This document shows, piece by piece, positions 1 through 4,652 of a stretch of 5,446 nt of DNA. The notes under the pieces are model-generated. The model ran no database searches and was not told where the DNA came from. It worked only from the letters and a program-made list of their open reading frames with translations. This DNA is from CAYQDR01 sp964416315 (lineage in GTDB: Bacteria > Methylomirabilota > Methylomirabilia > Rokubacteriales > DASRDR01). Each line of letters starts with the position of its first letter. Positions within the stretch are counted from its first letter, which is position 1. A program made the translations under genes and the position numbers. The DNA lies in assembly GCA_964416315.1 (NCBI GenBank), contig CAYQDR010000186.1, positions 1-5,446 of the forward strand, read 5' to 3'.

Positions 1-1055
1 TCCTCCTCTTCGTCGCCTTCGAGCTGATGTCGATCCCGCTCTACGTGCTCGCGGGGTTCGTCAAGCGGGAGGAGCTGGCGGTCGAGGCGGCGCTCAAGTT
101 CTTCCTCGTGGGGAGCCTCTCGACCGCTGTCCTGGCCTACGGGCTCTCCTTCCTCTACGGCGCGACGGGGACGACGGCGCTCCCGGTGATCGCGCGGGCG
201 CTCGGGGGCGGGGAGCCGCTGCTCGTGCTCGGCTTCCTCCTCGTCCTCGCGGGGGTCGGGTTCAAGATCGCGGCGGTGCCGTTCCACATGTGGGTGCCCG
301 ACACCTACGAGGCCGCCTCGACGCCCTTCGTGGCGTGGCTCTCCGTCGCGCCGAAGGCCGCCGGCTTCGCGGTGATCTTCCGCGTCTTCGTCGAGGGCGC
401 GGGGGACCGGGGCGTGGTGTGGGCCCCCTACGCCGCGCTCCTGGCCGGGATCACGATCGTGGCGGGCAACCTCATGGCGCTGCCCCAGACGAACCTGAAG
501 CGCCTGCTCGCCTACTCGGGGATCGCCCACATCGGCTACATGCTCCTCGGCGTCGCCGCGGTGACCCCGTACGGCGTGGCGGTCGTGCTCTTCTACCTCG
601 TCGCGTACGTCTTCTCGAACATGGGGGCCTTCCTCGTCGTCGAGGCCGTCGCGCGGACGGAGGGCTCGACCGGGGTCACCGTCCTGCGCGGGCTGGCGCA
701 GCGCTCGCCGCTCCTGGCGCTCGCGATGCTCCTGTTCCTGCTCTCGCTCGGCGGGATCCCGTTCGTGGTGGGCTTCTGGGCGAAGCTCTACGTCTTCTGG
801 GCGGCGGTGCAGGCGGGGCCGAGACTCTACGGGCTGGTGCTGCTCGGGGCGGTGCTGACGGTCGTGGCGCTCTTCTACTACCTCCTGGTCGCGAGGCAGA
901 TGTACATCGAGGCCCCCACGACGACGGCGCCGGTCGCGGTGCCGCCCGCGCTGGCGCTCGTCCTCGGGATCAGCGCGCTCGCCGTCGTGCTGCTCGGGCT
1001 CTTCCCGGGCCCGCTCCTGGACGCGGCGCTCCGCGCCGCGGCGCCGCTGTTCTGA
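1..1055 (+). CDS. nuoN: NADH-quinone oxidoreductase subunit N, 3' portion (5' end outside window)
   Basis: This is an antiporter-like, proton-pumping membrane subunit of respiratory complex I. The frame is open from base 3, so the ATG at 27 is internal: it sits inside the conserved segment FELMSIPLYVL, whose Glu (bases 21-23) matches the key Glu of transmembrane helix 5. About 350 residues are present against roughly 480-500 in the family, so about a quarter to a third is missing on the left. Numbering from the Met at 27, diagnostic stretches are GFKIAAVPFHMWVPDTYEA (78-96, Lys80), LSVAPKAAGF (105-114, Lys110), LPQTNLKRLLAYSGIAHIGY (152-171) and GIPFVVGFWAKLYVF (243-257, Lys253). The lysines are the buried proton-path residues of the family. 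Hydrophobic helices run throughout, and the end LGLFPGPLLDAA (323-334) is typical. NuoN is normally the last gene of a nuo operon, which fits the convergent gene that follows. Confidence 0.96.
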   Translation, partial: LLFVAFELMSIPLYVLAGFVKREELAVEAALKFFLVGSLSTAVLAYGLSFLYGATGTTALPVIARALGGGEPLLVLGFLLVLAGVGFKIAAVPFHMWVPDTYEAASTPFVAWLSVAPKAAGFAVIFRVFVEGAGDRGVVWAPYAALLAGITIVAGNLMALPQTNLKRLLAYSGIAHIGYMLLGVAAVTPYGVAVVLFYLVAYVFSNMGAFLVVEAVARTEGSTGVTVLRGLAQRSPLLALAMLLFLLSLGGIPFVVGFWAKLYVFWAAVQAGPRLYGLVLLGAVLTVVALFYYLLVARQMYIEAPTTTAPVAVPPALALVLGISALAVVLLGLFPGPLLDAALRAAAPLF

Positions 1056-1060
1056 GTCCC

Positions 1061-1087
1061 GGAGGGGGCGGAGCCCCCCCGCCGAGG
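1061..1087. repeat. G/C hairpin in convergent gap, possible dispersed repeat copy A
   Basis: GGGGGC (1064-1069), loop GGA and GCCCCC (1073-1078) form a perfect 6-bp stem, followed by CCGCCGAGG. It fills the 34-bp gap between the nuoN stop and the stop of the minus-strand gene. It could therefore end transcription from both sides, but there is no T-run on either strand, so it is not a standard intrinsic terminator. The same layout (G-run, C, GSA, G, C-run, then CCGAGG) recurs at 2394-2417. That recurrence is why it is called a repeat. Confidence 0.5.
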
Positions 1088-1089
1088 AT

Positions 1090-1410
1090 TCAGCGGCTGC
1101 TCCGCCAGCGCCCGTCCTCCCAGACCCAGCCGCGGTCCGTCCTCCGCCATCGGCCGGGGATGTAGACCTGGCCGGGCCCCGGGGGCATCTCCCAGCGACC
1201 CCTGAGCCAGACGAAGCGCCCGTCCTGCCAGGTCCAGTGGCCGGAGAGCCAGACGAAGCCCGGGCCCGGGGGCGGGCCGGGGGACTCGACCTGGGGCGGC
1301 GGGGGCGCCTCGGGCGCGACCACCTGGGCGGCGGCCTCGGGGGCCGCGAGCGCGGCGCCCAGGGTCAGGGCGAGCGTCAAGAGCCCGATCGCGACGCCGT
1401 ACTCCCGCAT
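1090..1410 (-). CDS. small secreted YXWGXW-like repeat protein
   Basis: The protein has 106 residues. Residues 1-28 look like a Sec signal peptide: a short start with Arg2, a hydrophobic core GLLTLALTLGAALAA (9-23) and small residues for cleavage near A23 or A28. No lipobox Cys is present. A Pro-rich linker (32-50) follows. Four aromatic/Gly units then make up the mature part: FVWLSGHW (52-59), FVWLRGRW (67-74), VYIPGRW (82-88) and WVWEDGRW (95-102). This matches the YXWGXW type of repeat known from small exported bacterial proteins, whose function is not established. The ATG at 1410 is preceded by AAGAGGGGACAG, giving a purine-rich ribosome binding site 4 nt away. It converges on nuoN (34-bp gap) and diverges from rplU (279-bp gap), so it is probably a single-gene unit. 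The mature protein is basic and Trp-rich, which suggests a periplasmic or envelope role, but that is inference. Confidence 0.85.
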   Translation of the reverse strand: MREYGVAIGLLTLALTLGAALAAPEAAAQVVAPEAPPPPQVESPGPPPGPGFVWLSGHWTWQDGRFVWLRGRWEMPPGPGQVYIPGRWRRTDRGWVWEDGRWRSSR

Positions 1411-1433
1411 CTGTCCCCTCTTGTCCGTCCGAC

Positions 1434-1449
1434 GCCCCCGTCCGGGGGC
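1434..1449. repeat. short inverted repeat upstream of the small secreted protein gene
   Basis: GCCCCC (1434-1439) and GGGGGC (1444-1449) pair perfectly around a 4-nt loop. The hairpin lies 24-39 bp upstream of the minus-strand start codon, so it probably falls in that gene's leader. It lacks the GSA loop and CCGAGG tail of the other G/C hairpins, so it may be unrelated to them. In such GC-rich DNA a stem like this can arise by chance. Confidence 0.35.
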
Positions 1450-1497
1450 CCATTCAGTCCCGTCGACGCCGACGACCGCGCCGGGGAGACCGACCGC

Positions 1498-1512
1498 ACT
1501 CGTTCCACGAGT
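1498..1512. promoter_or_regulatory. perfect 6-bp inverted repeat, candidate operator
   Basis: ACTCGT-TCC-ACGAGT is a perfect inverted repeat with a 3-bp centre, lying in the divergent intergenic region. It is less GC-rich than its surroundings. It lies about 88 bp upstream of the minus-strand gene and about 90 bp upstream of the rplU -35 box, so it could serve either side but more likely the minus-strand gene. Binding by a regulator is inference; no known operator was recognised. Confidence 0.35.
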
Positions 1513-1573
1513 ACCCGAGGCGGCCCCTCCGCGTCAACGAGGCTCGCACGTGGTCGCGGGTTCCCGGCACCGC

Positions 1574-1591
1574 TCGCGGACGTCGCGGACG
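1574..1591. repeat. 9-bp tandem direct repeat upstream of the rplU promoter
   Basis: TCGCGGACG occurs twice back to back (1574-1582 and 1583-1591). It ends 8 bp before the -35 box of the rplU promoter, where activator sites and upstream promoter contacts are usually found. It may be a binding site or a chance slippage duplication. Confidence 0.4.
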
Positions 1592-1599
1592 CGCAAACG

Positions 1600-1628
1600 T
1601 TGACATCGCCGGCGCGGCGTGGTCAAAT
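1600..1628 (+). promoter_or_regulatory. sigma-70-like promoter of rplU-rpmA (and probably downstream genes)
   Basis: A perfect -35 box TTGACA (1600-1605) is followed by an optimal 17-bp spacer and a -10 box TCAAAT (1623-1628, four of six matches to TATAAT). TTGACA and the A/T-rich -10 stand out in very GC-rich surroundings. A start near 1635 would leave a leader of about 55 nt before rplU. It is the only good promoter seen for the plus-strand gene run. Confidence 0.75.
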
Positions 1629-1630
1629 CT

Positions 1631-1643
1631 GAGCTTCGAGCTC
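1631..1643 (+). other. small hairpin at the predicted 5' end of the rplU transcript
   Basis: GAGCT (1631-1635), loop TCG and AGCTC (1639-1643) form a 5-bp stem. It overlaps the predicted start site near 1635, so whether it is fully transcribed depends on the real start. A 5'-terminal hairpin could stabilise the messenger or contribute to autoregulation of ribosomal protein synthesis. No known L21-leader structure was recognised, and the leader is short for one. Confidence 0.3.
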
Positions 1644-1675
1644 GCGTCGCGCGGTCACACAGCGGGGAGTCCCAA

Positions 1676-1681
1676 GGGAGG
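1676..1681 (+). promoter_or_regulatory. ribosome binding site fixing the GTG start of rplU
   Basis: GGGAGG lies 8 nt before the GTG at 1690, and the first encoded residues (fMet-EAVIVSGGKQYRV) match the normal L21 start. Together these fix a non-ATG start. Confidence 0.8.
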
Positions 1682-1689
1682 CAGGGGTC

Positions 1690-2007
1690 GTGGAGGCCGT
1701 CATCGTCTCGGGAGGCAAGCAGTACCGCGTGCGCGAGGGGGACGTCGTCCGCCTCGAGCGGCTGCCGCAGCCGCAGGGCGCGACGGTCGAGTTCCGCGAG
1801 ATCGCGTATGTCAAGGGCGACGGGGAGCCGGTCGTGGAGCGGAAGGCGCTCGCCGAGGCCCGCGTCGTCGGGCAGGTGATCCGCACCGGGCTCGCGCCGA
1901 AGCTCGTCGTCGTGAAGTTCAGGCGGCGCAAGAACTACCGGCGGCGGCGCGGGCACCGGCAGCCGTACACGGCTGTCCGGATCACGCGCATCGAGGCCGG
2001 GGTCTAG
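1690..2007 (+). CDS. rplU: 50S ribosomal protein L21
   Basis: A 105-residue protein of the large ribosomal subunit that binds 23S rRNA. The start EAVIVSGGKQYRVREGD (2-18) is the conserved L21 N-terminus. The basic block KFRRRKNYRRRRGHRQPYT (76-94) holds the family signature with G-H-R-Q and the following Thr. The length is normal for the family (about 100-105). The start is GTG, supported by a strong ribosome binding site and by alignment of the N-terminus. It is the first gene after the TTGACA promoter, and rpmA begins 11 bp after its TAG. This pairing of L21 and L27 is nearly universal in bacteria and keeps the two neighbouring 50S proteins in step. Confidence 0.98.
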   Translation: MEAVIVSGGKQYRVREGDVVRLERLPQPQGATVEFREIAYVKGDGEPVVERKALAEARVVGQVIRTGLAPKLVVVKFRRRKNYRRRRGHRQPYTAVRITRIEAGV

Positions 2008-2018
2008 GGGTCGGAGCC

Positions 2019-2273
2019 ATGGCACACAAGAAGGGCGTCGGCAGCTCGCGGAACGGTCGCGACAGCCAGCCGAAGATGCTGGGCGTCAAGCGCTTCGCCG
2101 GGCAGTGGGTCCCGGCCGGATCGATCCTCGTGCGACAGCGCGGGACGCGCTTCCGGGCGGGGCGCAACGTCGGCCTCGGCCGCGACTTCACGCTGTTCGC
2201 CACGGCGGACGGCCAGGTCCGTTTCGAGGCGCGCGGCGGGCGGCGGTTCGTGAGCGTCCTCACCGCGTCGTAG
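2019..2273 (+). CDS. rpmA: 50S ribosomal protein L27
   Basis: An 84-residue large-subunit protein whose N-terminal tail reaches the peptidyl-transferase centre. The sequence starts MAHKKGVGSSRNGRDS (1-16) and continues with KMLGVKRFAGQWVPAGSILV (19-38), RQRGTRF (39-45) and GRNVGLGRDFTLFA (48-61), all standard L27 blocks. Residue 2 is the Ala of the AHKK tail. There is no cleavable Firmicutes-type extension, so no Prp-like protease processing is needed. The ribosome binding stretch AGGGGTCGGAG (2006-2016) begins within the rplU stop codon and suggests coupled translation with rplU. The C-terminus (after about residue 70) is basic and variable, as is common. Confidence 0.98.
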   Translation: MAHKKGVGSSRNGRDSQPKMLGVKRFAGQWVPAGSILVRQRGTRFRAGRNVGLGRDFTLFATADGQVRFEARGGRRFVSVLTAS

Positions 2274-2336
2274 CGCGATGCCGAAAAGGACGATGGTGGC
2301 TGGCCCGTCCGCACAGCGCTCGCCGGAGCGCTCCGA

Positions 2337-2355
2337 GCGCGGGCTTTGCCCGCGC
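2337..2355. other. 8-bp perfect hairpin with TTT loop
   Basis: GCGCGGGC-TTT-GCCCGCGC is the most stable simple stem in the spacer, centred 73 bp after the rpmA stop. It is followed by AACCCC rather than a T-run. It could block 3' exonucleases on the rplU-rpmA transcript or cause pausing; intrinsic termination is not supported. Confidence 0.5.
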
Positions 2356-2378
2356 AACCCCTCCTGGGGGGAGGTTCG

Positions 2379-2410
2379 GCCCCCCGAAATAAAGGGGGGC
2401 GCAGCCCCCC
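2379..2410. other. mutually exclusive G/C stems, repeat copy B
   Basis: GCCCCCC (2379-2385), GAAATAAA, GGGGGGC (2394-2400), GCA, GCCCCCC (2404-2410). The central G-run can use either C-run as partner. An outer pairing GGAGG (2370-2374) with CCTCC (2409-2413) could close around the first stem. The A-rich loop is the only A/T-rich patch in the spacer. The second stem plus the following TCCGAGG is the part shared with 1064-1087. Confidence 0.5.
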
Positions 2411-2434
2411 TCCGAGGGATGTAGCGCGTCCGCC

Positions 2435-2461
2435 GGCGGGGATGCCCCCGCGCCCGCCATG
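2435..2461 (+). promoter_or_regulatory. obgE translation start region, folded and without a well-placed ribosome binding site
   Basis: The bases just before the ATG at 2459 are GCGCCCGCC, with no purine-rich motif at 5-10 nt. The nearest candidate, GGGGA (2438-2442), ends 16 nt upstream. GGCGGG (2435-2440) can pair with CCCGCC (2453-2458), and alternatively CGGGG (2437-2441) with CCCCG (2446-2450). Either fold would cover the candidate binding site and press against the start codon. The start itself is secure because the protein begins exactly like known Obg. Confidence 0.45.
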
Positions 2462-3487
2462 TTCGTCGACGAGGTCGAGGTCTTCGTCAAGGCCGGGGAC
2501 GGCGGTCGCGGGTGCGTGAGCTTCCGGCGGGAGAAGTACGTCCCGCGCGGCGGCCCCGACGGGGGCGACGGCGGCCGCGGGGGCTCGATCGTCCTCGAGG
2601 CGGACGAGGGCCTGACCACCCTCCTCGACTTCCGCTACCGGCGGCAGTACGCCGCCCGGCGCGGCGAGCACGGCCGGGGATCCGACCAGCACGGGGCGAA
2701 CGCGCGGGACCTCGTCCTGCGCGTGCCCGTCGGGACCGTCGTGCGGGAGCGCGACACCGGGCTCGCCCTCGGCGACCTCACGCGCCACGCCGAGCGGCTC
2801 GTCGTCGCGGCCGGGGGCCGCGGGGGTCGCGGGAACGCCGCCTTCGCGACCTCCACGCGGCGGGCGCCGCGGATCGCGGAGCCCGGGCGCCCGGGCGAGG
2901 AGCGCCGGCTCGTCCTCGAGCTCAAGCTCCTGGCCGACGTGGGGGTCGTCGGCTTCCCGAACGCCGGGAAGTCCACGCTCGTCTCGCGACTCTCGGCGGC
3001 GCGTCCCAAGATCGCCGACTATCCCTTCACGACCCTCGTGCCGACGCTCGGGCTCGTGCGGCTCGACGACGGGCGGAGCTTCGTCATCGCCGACATCCCG
3101 GGGCTCATCCCGGGGGCGGCCGAGGGCAAGGGTCTCGGGCACCGCTTCCTCCGGCACGTCGAGCGGACGCGGGTCCTGGTCCACCTCCTCGACCTCGACC
3201 CGACGACCGGGCGGGATCCCACGGCCGACTGGCGCGTCATCCAGGCCGAGCTCGCGAAGTACTCCCCCGAGCTGGCCCGGCGGCCGCAGGTCGTCGCCGC
3301 CAACAAGGTGGATCTGCCCGGCGTCGCGCCGCGCCTGGCCCGGGCGCGCGCCCTCGCGCGCCGGCGGGGGCTCCCGTTCCTCCCGATCGCCGCGCGGCCC
3401 GGCCGGGGGCTCGACGAGCTGCGCGCCGCGGTGGCGCGCCTGCTCGACGCGGCGCCCGCGCGGCGCCCGGCGGGGGCGCTGGGATGA
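2459..3487 (+). CDS. obgE: Obg family GTPase (50S maturation)
   Basis: A 342-residue essential-type GTPase that binds the 50S subunit late in assembly and links it to stress and growth control. The N-terminal Obg fold spans about 1-158: MFVDEVEVFVKAGDGG (1-16), FRREKYVPRGGPDGGDGG (22-39) and the Gly-rich AGGRGGRGNAAFATSTR (118-134). The G domain follows, with G1 GFPNAGKST (165-173), switch I YPFTTLVPTLG (188-198), G3 DIPG (212-215) within ADIPGLIPGAAEGKGLGHRF, and G4 NKVD (282-285). G5 reads PIAARPGRGLDEL (309-321), with Ala where the common SA motif has Ser. The protein ends soon after the G domain, so the OCT domain of Firmicutes and Actinobacteria is absent, and there is no acidic tail as in E. 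coli. Its position after rplU-rpmA is the classic one; proB starts 4 bp after its stop. Confidence 0.97.
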   Translation: MFVDEVEVFVKAGDGGRGCVSFRREKYVPRGGPDGGDGGRGGSIVLEADEGLTTLLDFRYRRQYAARRGEHGRGSDQHGANARDLVLRVPVGTVVRERDTGLALGDLTRHAERLVVAAGGRGGRGNAAFATSTRRAPRIAEPGRPGEERRLVLELKLLADVGVVGFPNAGKSTLVSRLSAARPKIADYPFTTLVPTLGLVRLDDGRSFVIADIPGLIPGAAEGKGLGHRFLRHVERTRVLVHLLDLDPTTGRDPTADWRVIQAELAKYSPELARRPQVVAANKVDLPGVAPRLARARALARRRGLPFLPIAARPGRGLDELRAAVARLLDAAPARRPAGALG

Positions 3488-3491
3488 GCCC

Positions 3492-4604
3492 GTGAAGCGG
3501 CGGTTGGCGAAGCTCCGGCGGATCGTCGTCAAGGTCGGCACCGGGCTCATCACCGACCCGAGCCGGGGCCCGGATCCCGCCCGGATCGCCCAGCTCGCCG
3601 CGGACCTGGCGGCCGTCGCCCAGCGGTCGGAGGTCACGCTGGTCTCCTCGGGGGCCATCGCGGCGGGGACGGCGCGGCTCGGCCTGCGCGATCGCCCGCG
3701 CTCCATCCCCGAGAAGCAGGCGGCCGCGGCGGCCGGACAGGTGGCCCTCATGTGGCACTACGAGCAGGCGTTCGCCGCGCACGGCCGGCGGGTGGCGCAG
3801 GTCCTCCTCACCCAGGAGGACATCAGCCACCGCGCCCGCTACCTCAACGCGCGCAACACGCTGCTCACGCTCCTCGACTACGGCGTGCTCCCGATCGTCA
3901 ACGAGAACGACACAGTGGCCGTGGAGGAGATCAAGGTCGGGGACAACGACAACCTGGCCGCGCTCGTCGCCTATCTCGTGGAGGCGGACCTCCTCGTCCT
4001 CCTCTCGGACATCGACGGCCTCTACACCGGGGACCCGCACCACGACCCCGCCGCGCGGCGGATCGAGACGGTCGAGGCGATCACCCCGGAGATGGAGCGG
4101 CTCGGGGGCGGCGAGGGCGCGTGGGGGACGGGCGGCATGGTGACGAAGCTCCAGGCGGCCCAGAAGGCGATGGCCGCGGGGATCCCGATGATCATCGCGG
4201 ACGGCCGGCGCGCCGGCGTCGTCCAGGCGGTGGTGCGCGGGGAGTCGCTGGGGACGTACTTCGCGCCGCGGGCGGACCGGCTGGCCGCGCGCAAGCGCTG
4301 GATCGCCTTCGCCCTGCCCCCGCAGGGGATGCTGGAGGTGGACGCGGGAGCCCGCCGGGCGCTCGTCGAGGGGGGCAAGAGCCTCCTGCCCTCGGGGATC
4401 GTAAAGGTGGACGGGGAGTTCGCGGCGGGCGACGCCGTGGGGCTCCGCGACCCCGGCGGCCAGGAGTTCGCGCGCGGCATCGTCAACTACGACGCGCGCG
4501 AGGTCCAGATCCTGCGGGGGGCGAAGACGGGCGACATCGAGCGGCTGCTCGGCTACCGCGTCCTGGACGAGATCATCCATCGCGATAACCTGGTGATCCT
4601 GTGA
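3492..4604 (+). CDS. proB: glutamate 5-kinase
   Basis: A 370-residue cytoplasmic enzyme that phosphorylates glutamate to glutamyl-5-phosphate using ATP, the first and normally proline-inhibited step of proline synthesis. The amino-acid kinase domain covers about 8-258: IVVKVGTGL (11-19, Lys14), VSSGAIAAG (51-59), VNENDTVAVEEIKVGDNDNL (136-155), LLSDIDGLYTGDP (170-182) and GTGGMVTKLQAA (212-223, Lys219). A PUA domain fills about 272-355, as in E. coli ProB (367 residues). The start is GTG, 4 bp after the obgE stop; GGGATGAG upstream serves as a weak ribosome binding site and implies translational coupling. An ATG at 3484 meets a stop after three codons and cannot be the start. proA follows 48 bp downstream. 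Confidence 0.97.
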   Translation: MKRRLAKLRRIVVKVGTGLITDPSRGPDPARIAQLAADLAAVAQRSEVTLVSSGAIAAGTARLGLRDRPRSIPEKQAAAAAGQVALMWHYEQAFAAHGRRVAQVLLTQEDISHRARYLNARNTLLTLLDYGVLPIVNENDTVAVEEIKVGDNDNLAALVAYLVEADLLVLLSDIDGLYTGDPHHDPAARRIETVEAITPEMERLGGGEGAWGTGGMVTKLQAAQKAMAAGIPMIIADGRRAGVVQAVVRGESLGTYFAPRADRLAARKRWIAFALPPQGMLEVDAGARRALVEGGKSLLPSGIVKVDGEFAAGDAVGLRDPGGQEFARGIVNYDAREVQILRGAKTGDIERLLGYRVLDEIIHRDNLVIL

Positions 4605-4652
4605 GGCCGGGGGTTCTCCGTCGGCGCGGCGTGATACTCTAGGGTCACCTGC
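4605..4652 (+). promoter_or_regulatory. proB-proA spacer with weak ribosome binding site
   Basis: AGGG (4641-4644) lies 8 nt before the proA ATG and is the best ribosome binding candidate. The spacer also holds GATACT (4633-4638), which matches TATAAT at four positions, but no -35 box is found at a normal distance. An in-frame TGA at 4632 and the lack of start codons after it leave ATG 4653 as the only start. Confidence 0.45.

Larger units (their letters stand above)
2310..2418. repeat. cluster of G/C palindromes between rpmA and obgE, candidate dispersed repeat element
   Basis: The 185-bp spacer 2274-2458 holds no convincing gene. It contains several strong hairpins: AGCGCTC/GAGCGCT (2315-2321 with 2326-2332, loop GCCG); GCGCGGGC/GCCCGCGC (2337-2344 with 2348-2355, loop TTT); and a G/C block at 2379-2410. 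In that block GGGGGGC (2394-2400) can pair either with GCCCCCC at 2379-2385 (loop GAAATAAA) or with GCCCCCC at 2404-2410 (loop GCA). These last two stems exclude each other. The final part, with its CCGAGG tail, resembles the hairpin after nuoN (1061-1087). There is no T-run, so it is not a classic terminator. A REP-like or small nonautonomous element is the favoured reading; reducing read-through from ribosomal genes into obgE is an alternative. Confidence 0.6.

Noticed and set aside
290..1165. 291-codon plus-strand frame inside nuoN
   Set aside because: Shadow of nuoN in another frame. It is Arg/Gly/Ala-rich with no domain, while the nuoN frame shows conserved membrane helices.
1508..1537. 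Minus-strand promoter for the small secreted protein (TTGACG, 18-bp gap, TACTCG)
   Set aside because: The -35 box is fair, but the -10 box matches TATAAT at only two positions. Too weak to list as a feature.
1547..1570. tRNA-like stretch around GCGGGTTCCCGGC
   Set aside because: It resembles the start of a T-arm but lacks a matching stem with a 7-nt loop, and no acceptor, D or anticodon arms are found around it.
2337..2355. Intrinsic terminator after rpmA
   Set aside because: The stem is strong but is followed by AACCCC rather than a T-run on either strand, so it is reported only as a hairpin.
2293..2424. 43-codon plus-strand frame with ATG start in the rpmA-obgE spacer
   Set aside because: It is made up of the palindromes of the repeat cluster and its frame has no ribosome binding site. 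The peptide has no recognisable feature.
1982..3751. 589-codon open frame on the minus strand across rpmA and obgE
   Set aside because: Same cause: it is in register with obgE and open because obgE lacks TTA, CTA and TCA codons. The translation is low-complexity and antisense to confident genes.
4610..4638. Internal promoter before proA based on GATACT (4633-4638)
   Set aside because: No -35 box at 16-18 bp upstream (the sequence there is GGGGTT-like), and the short gap to proB fits one operon.
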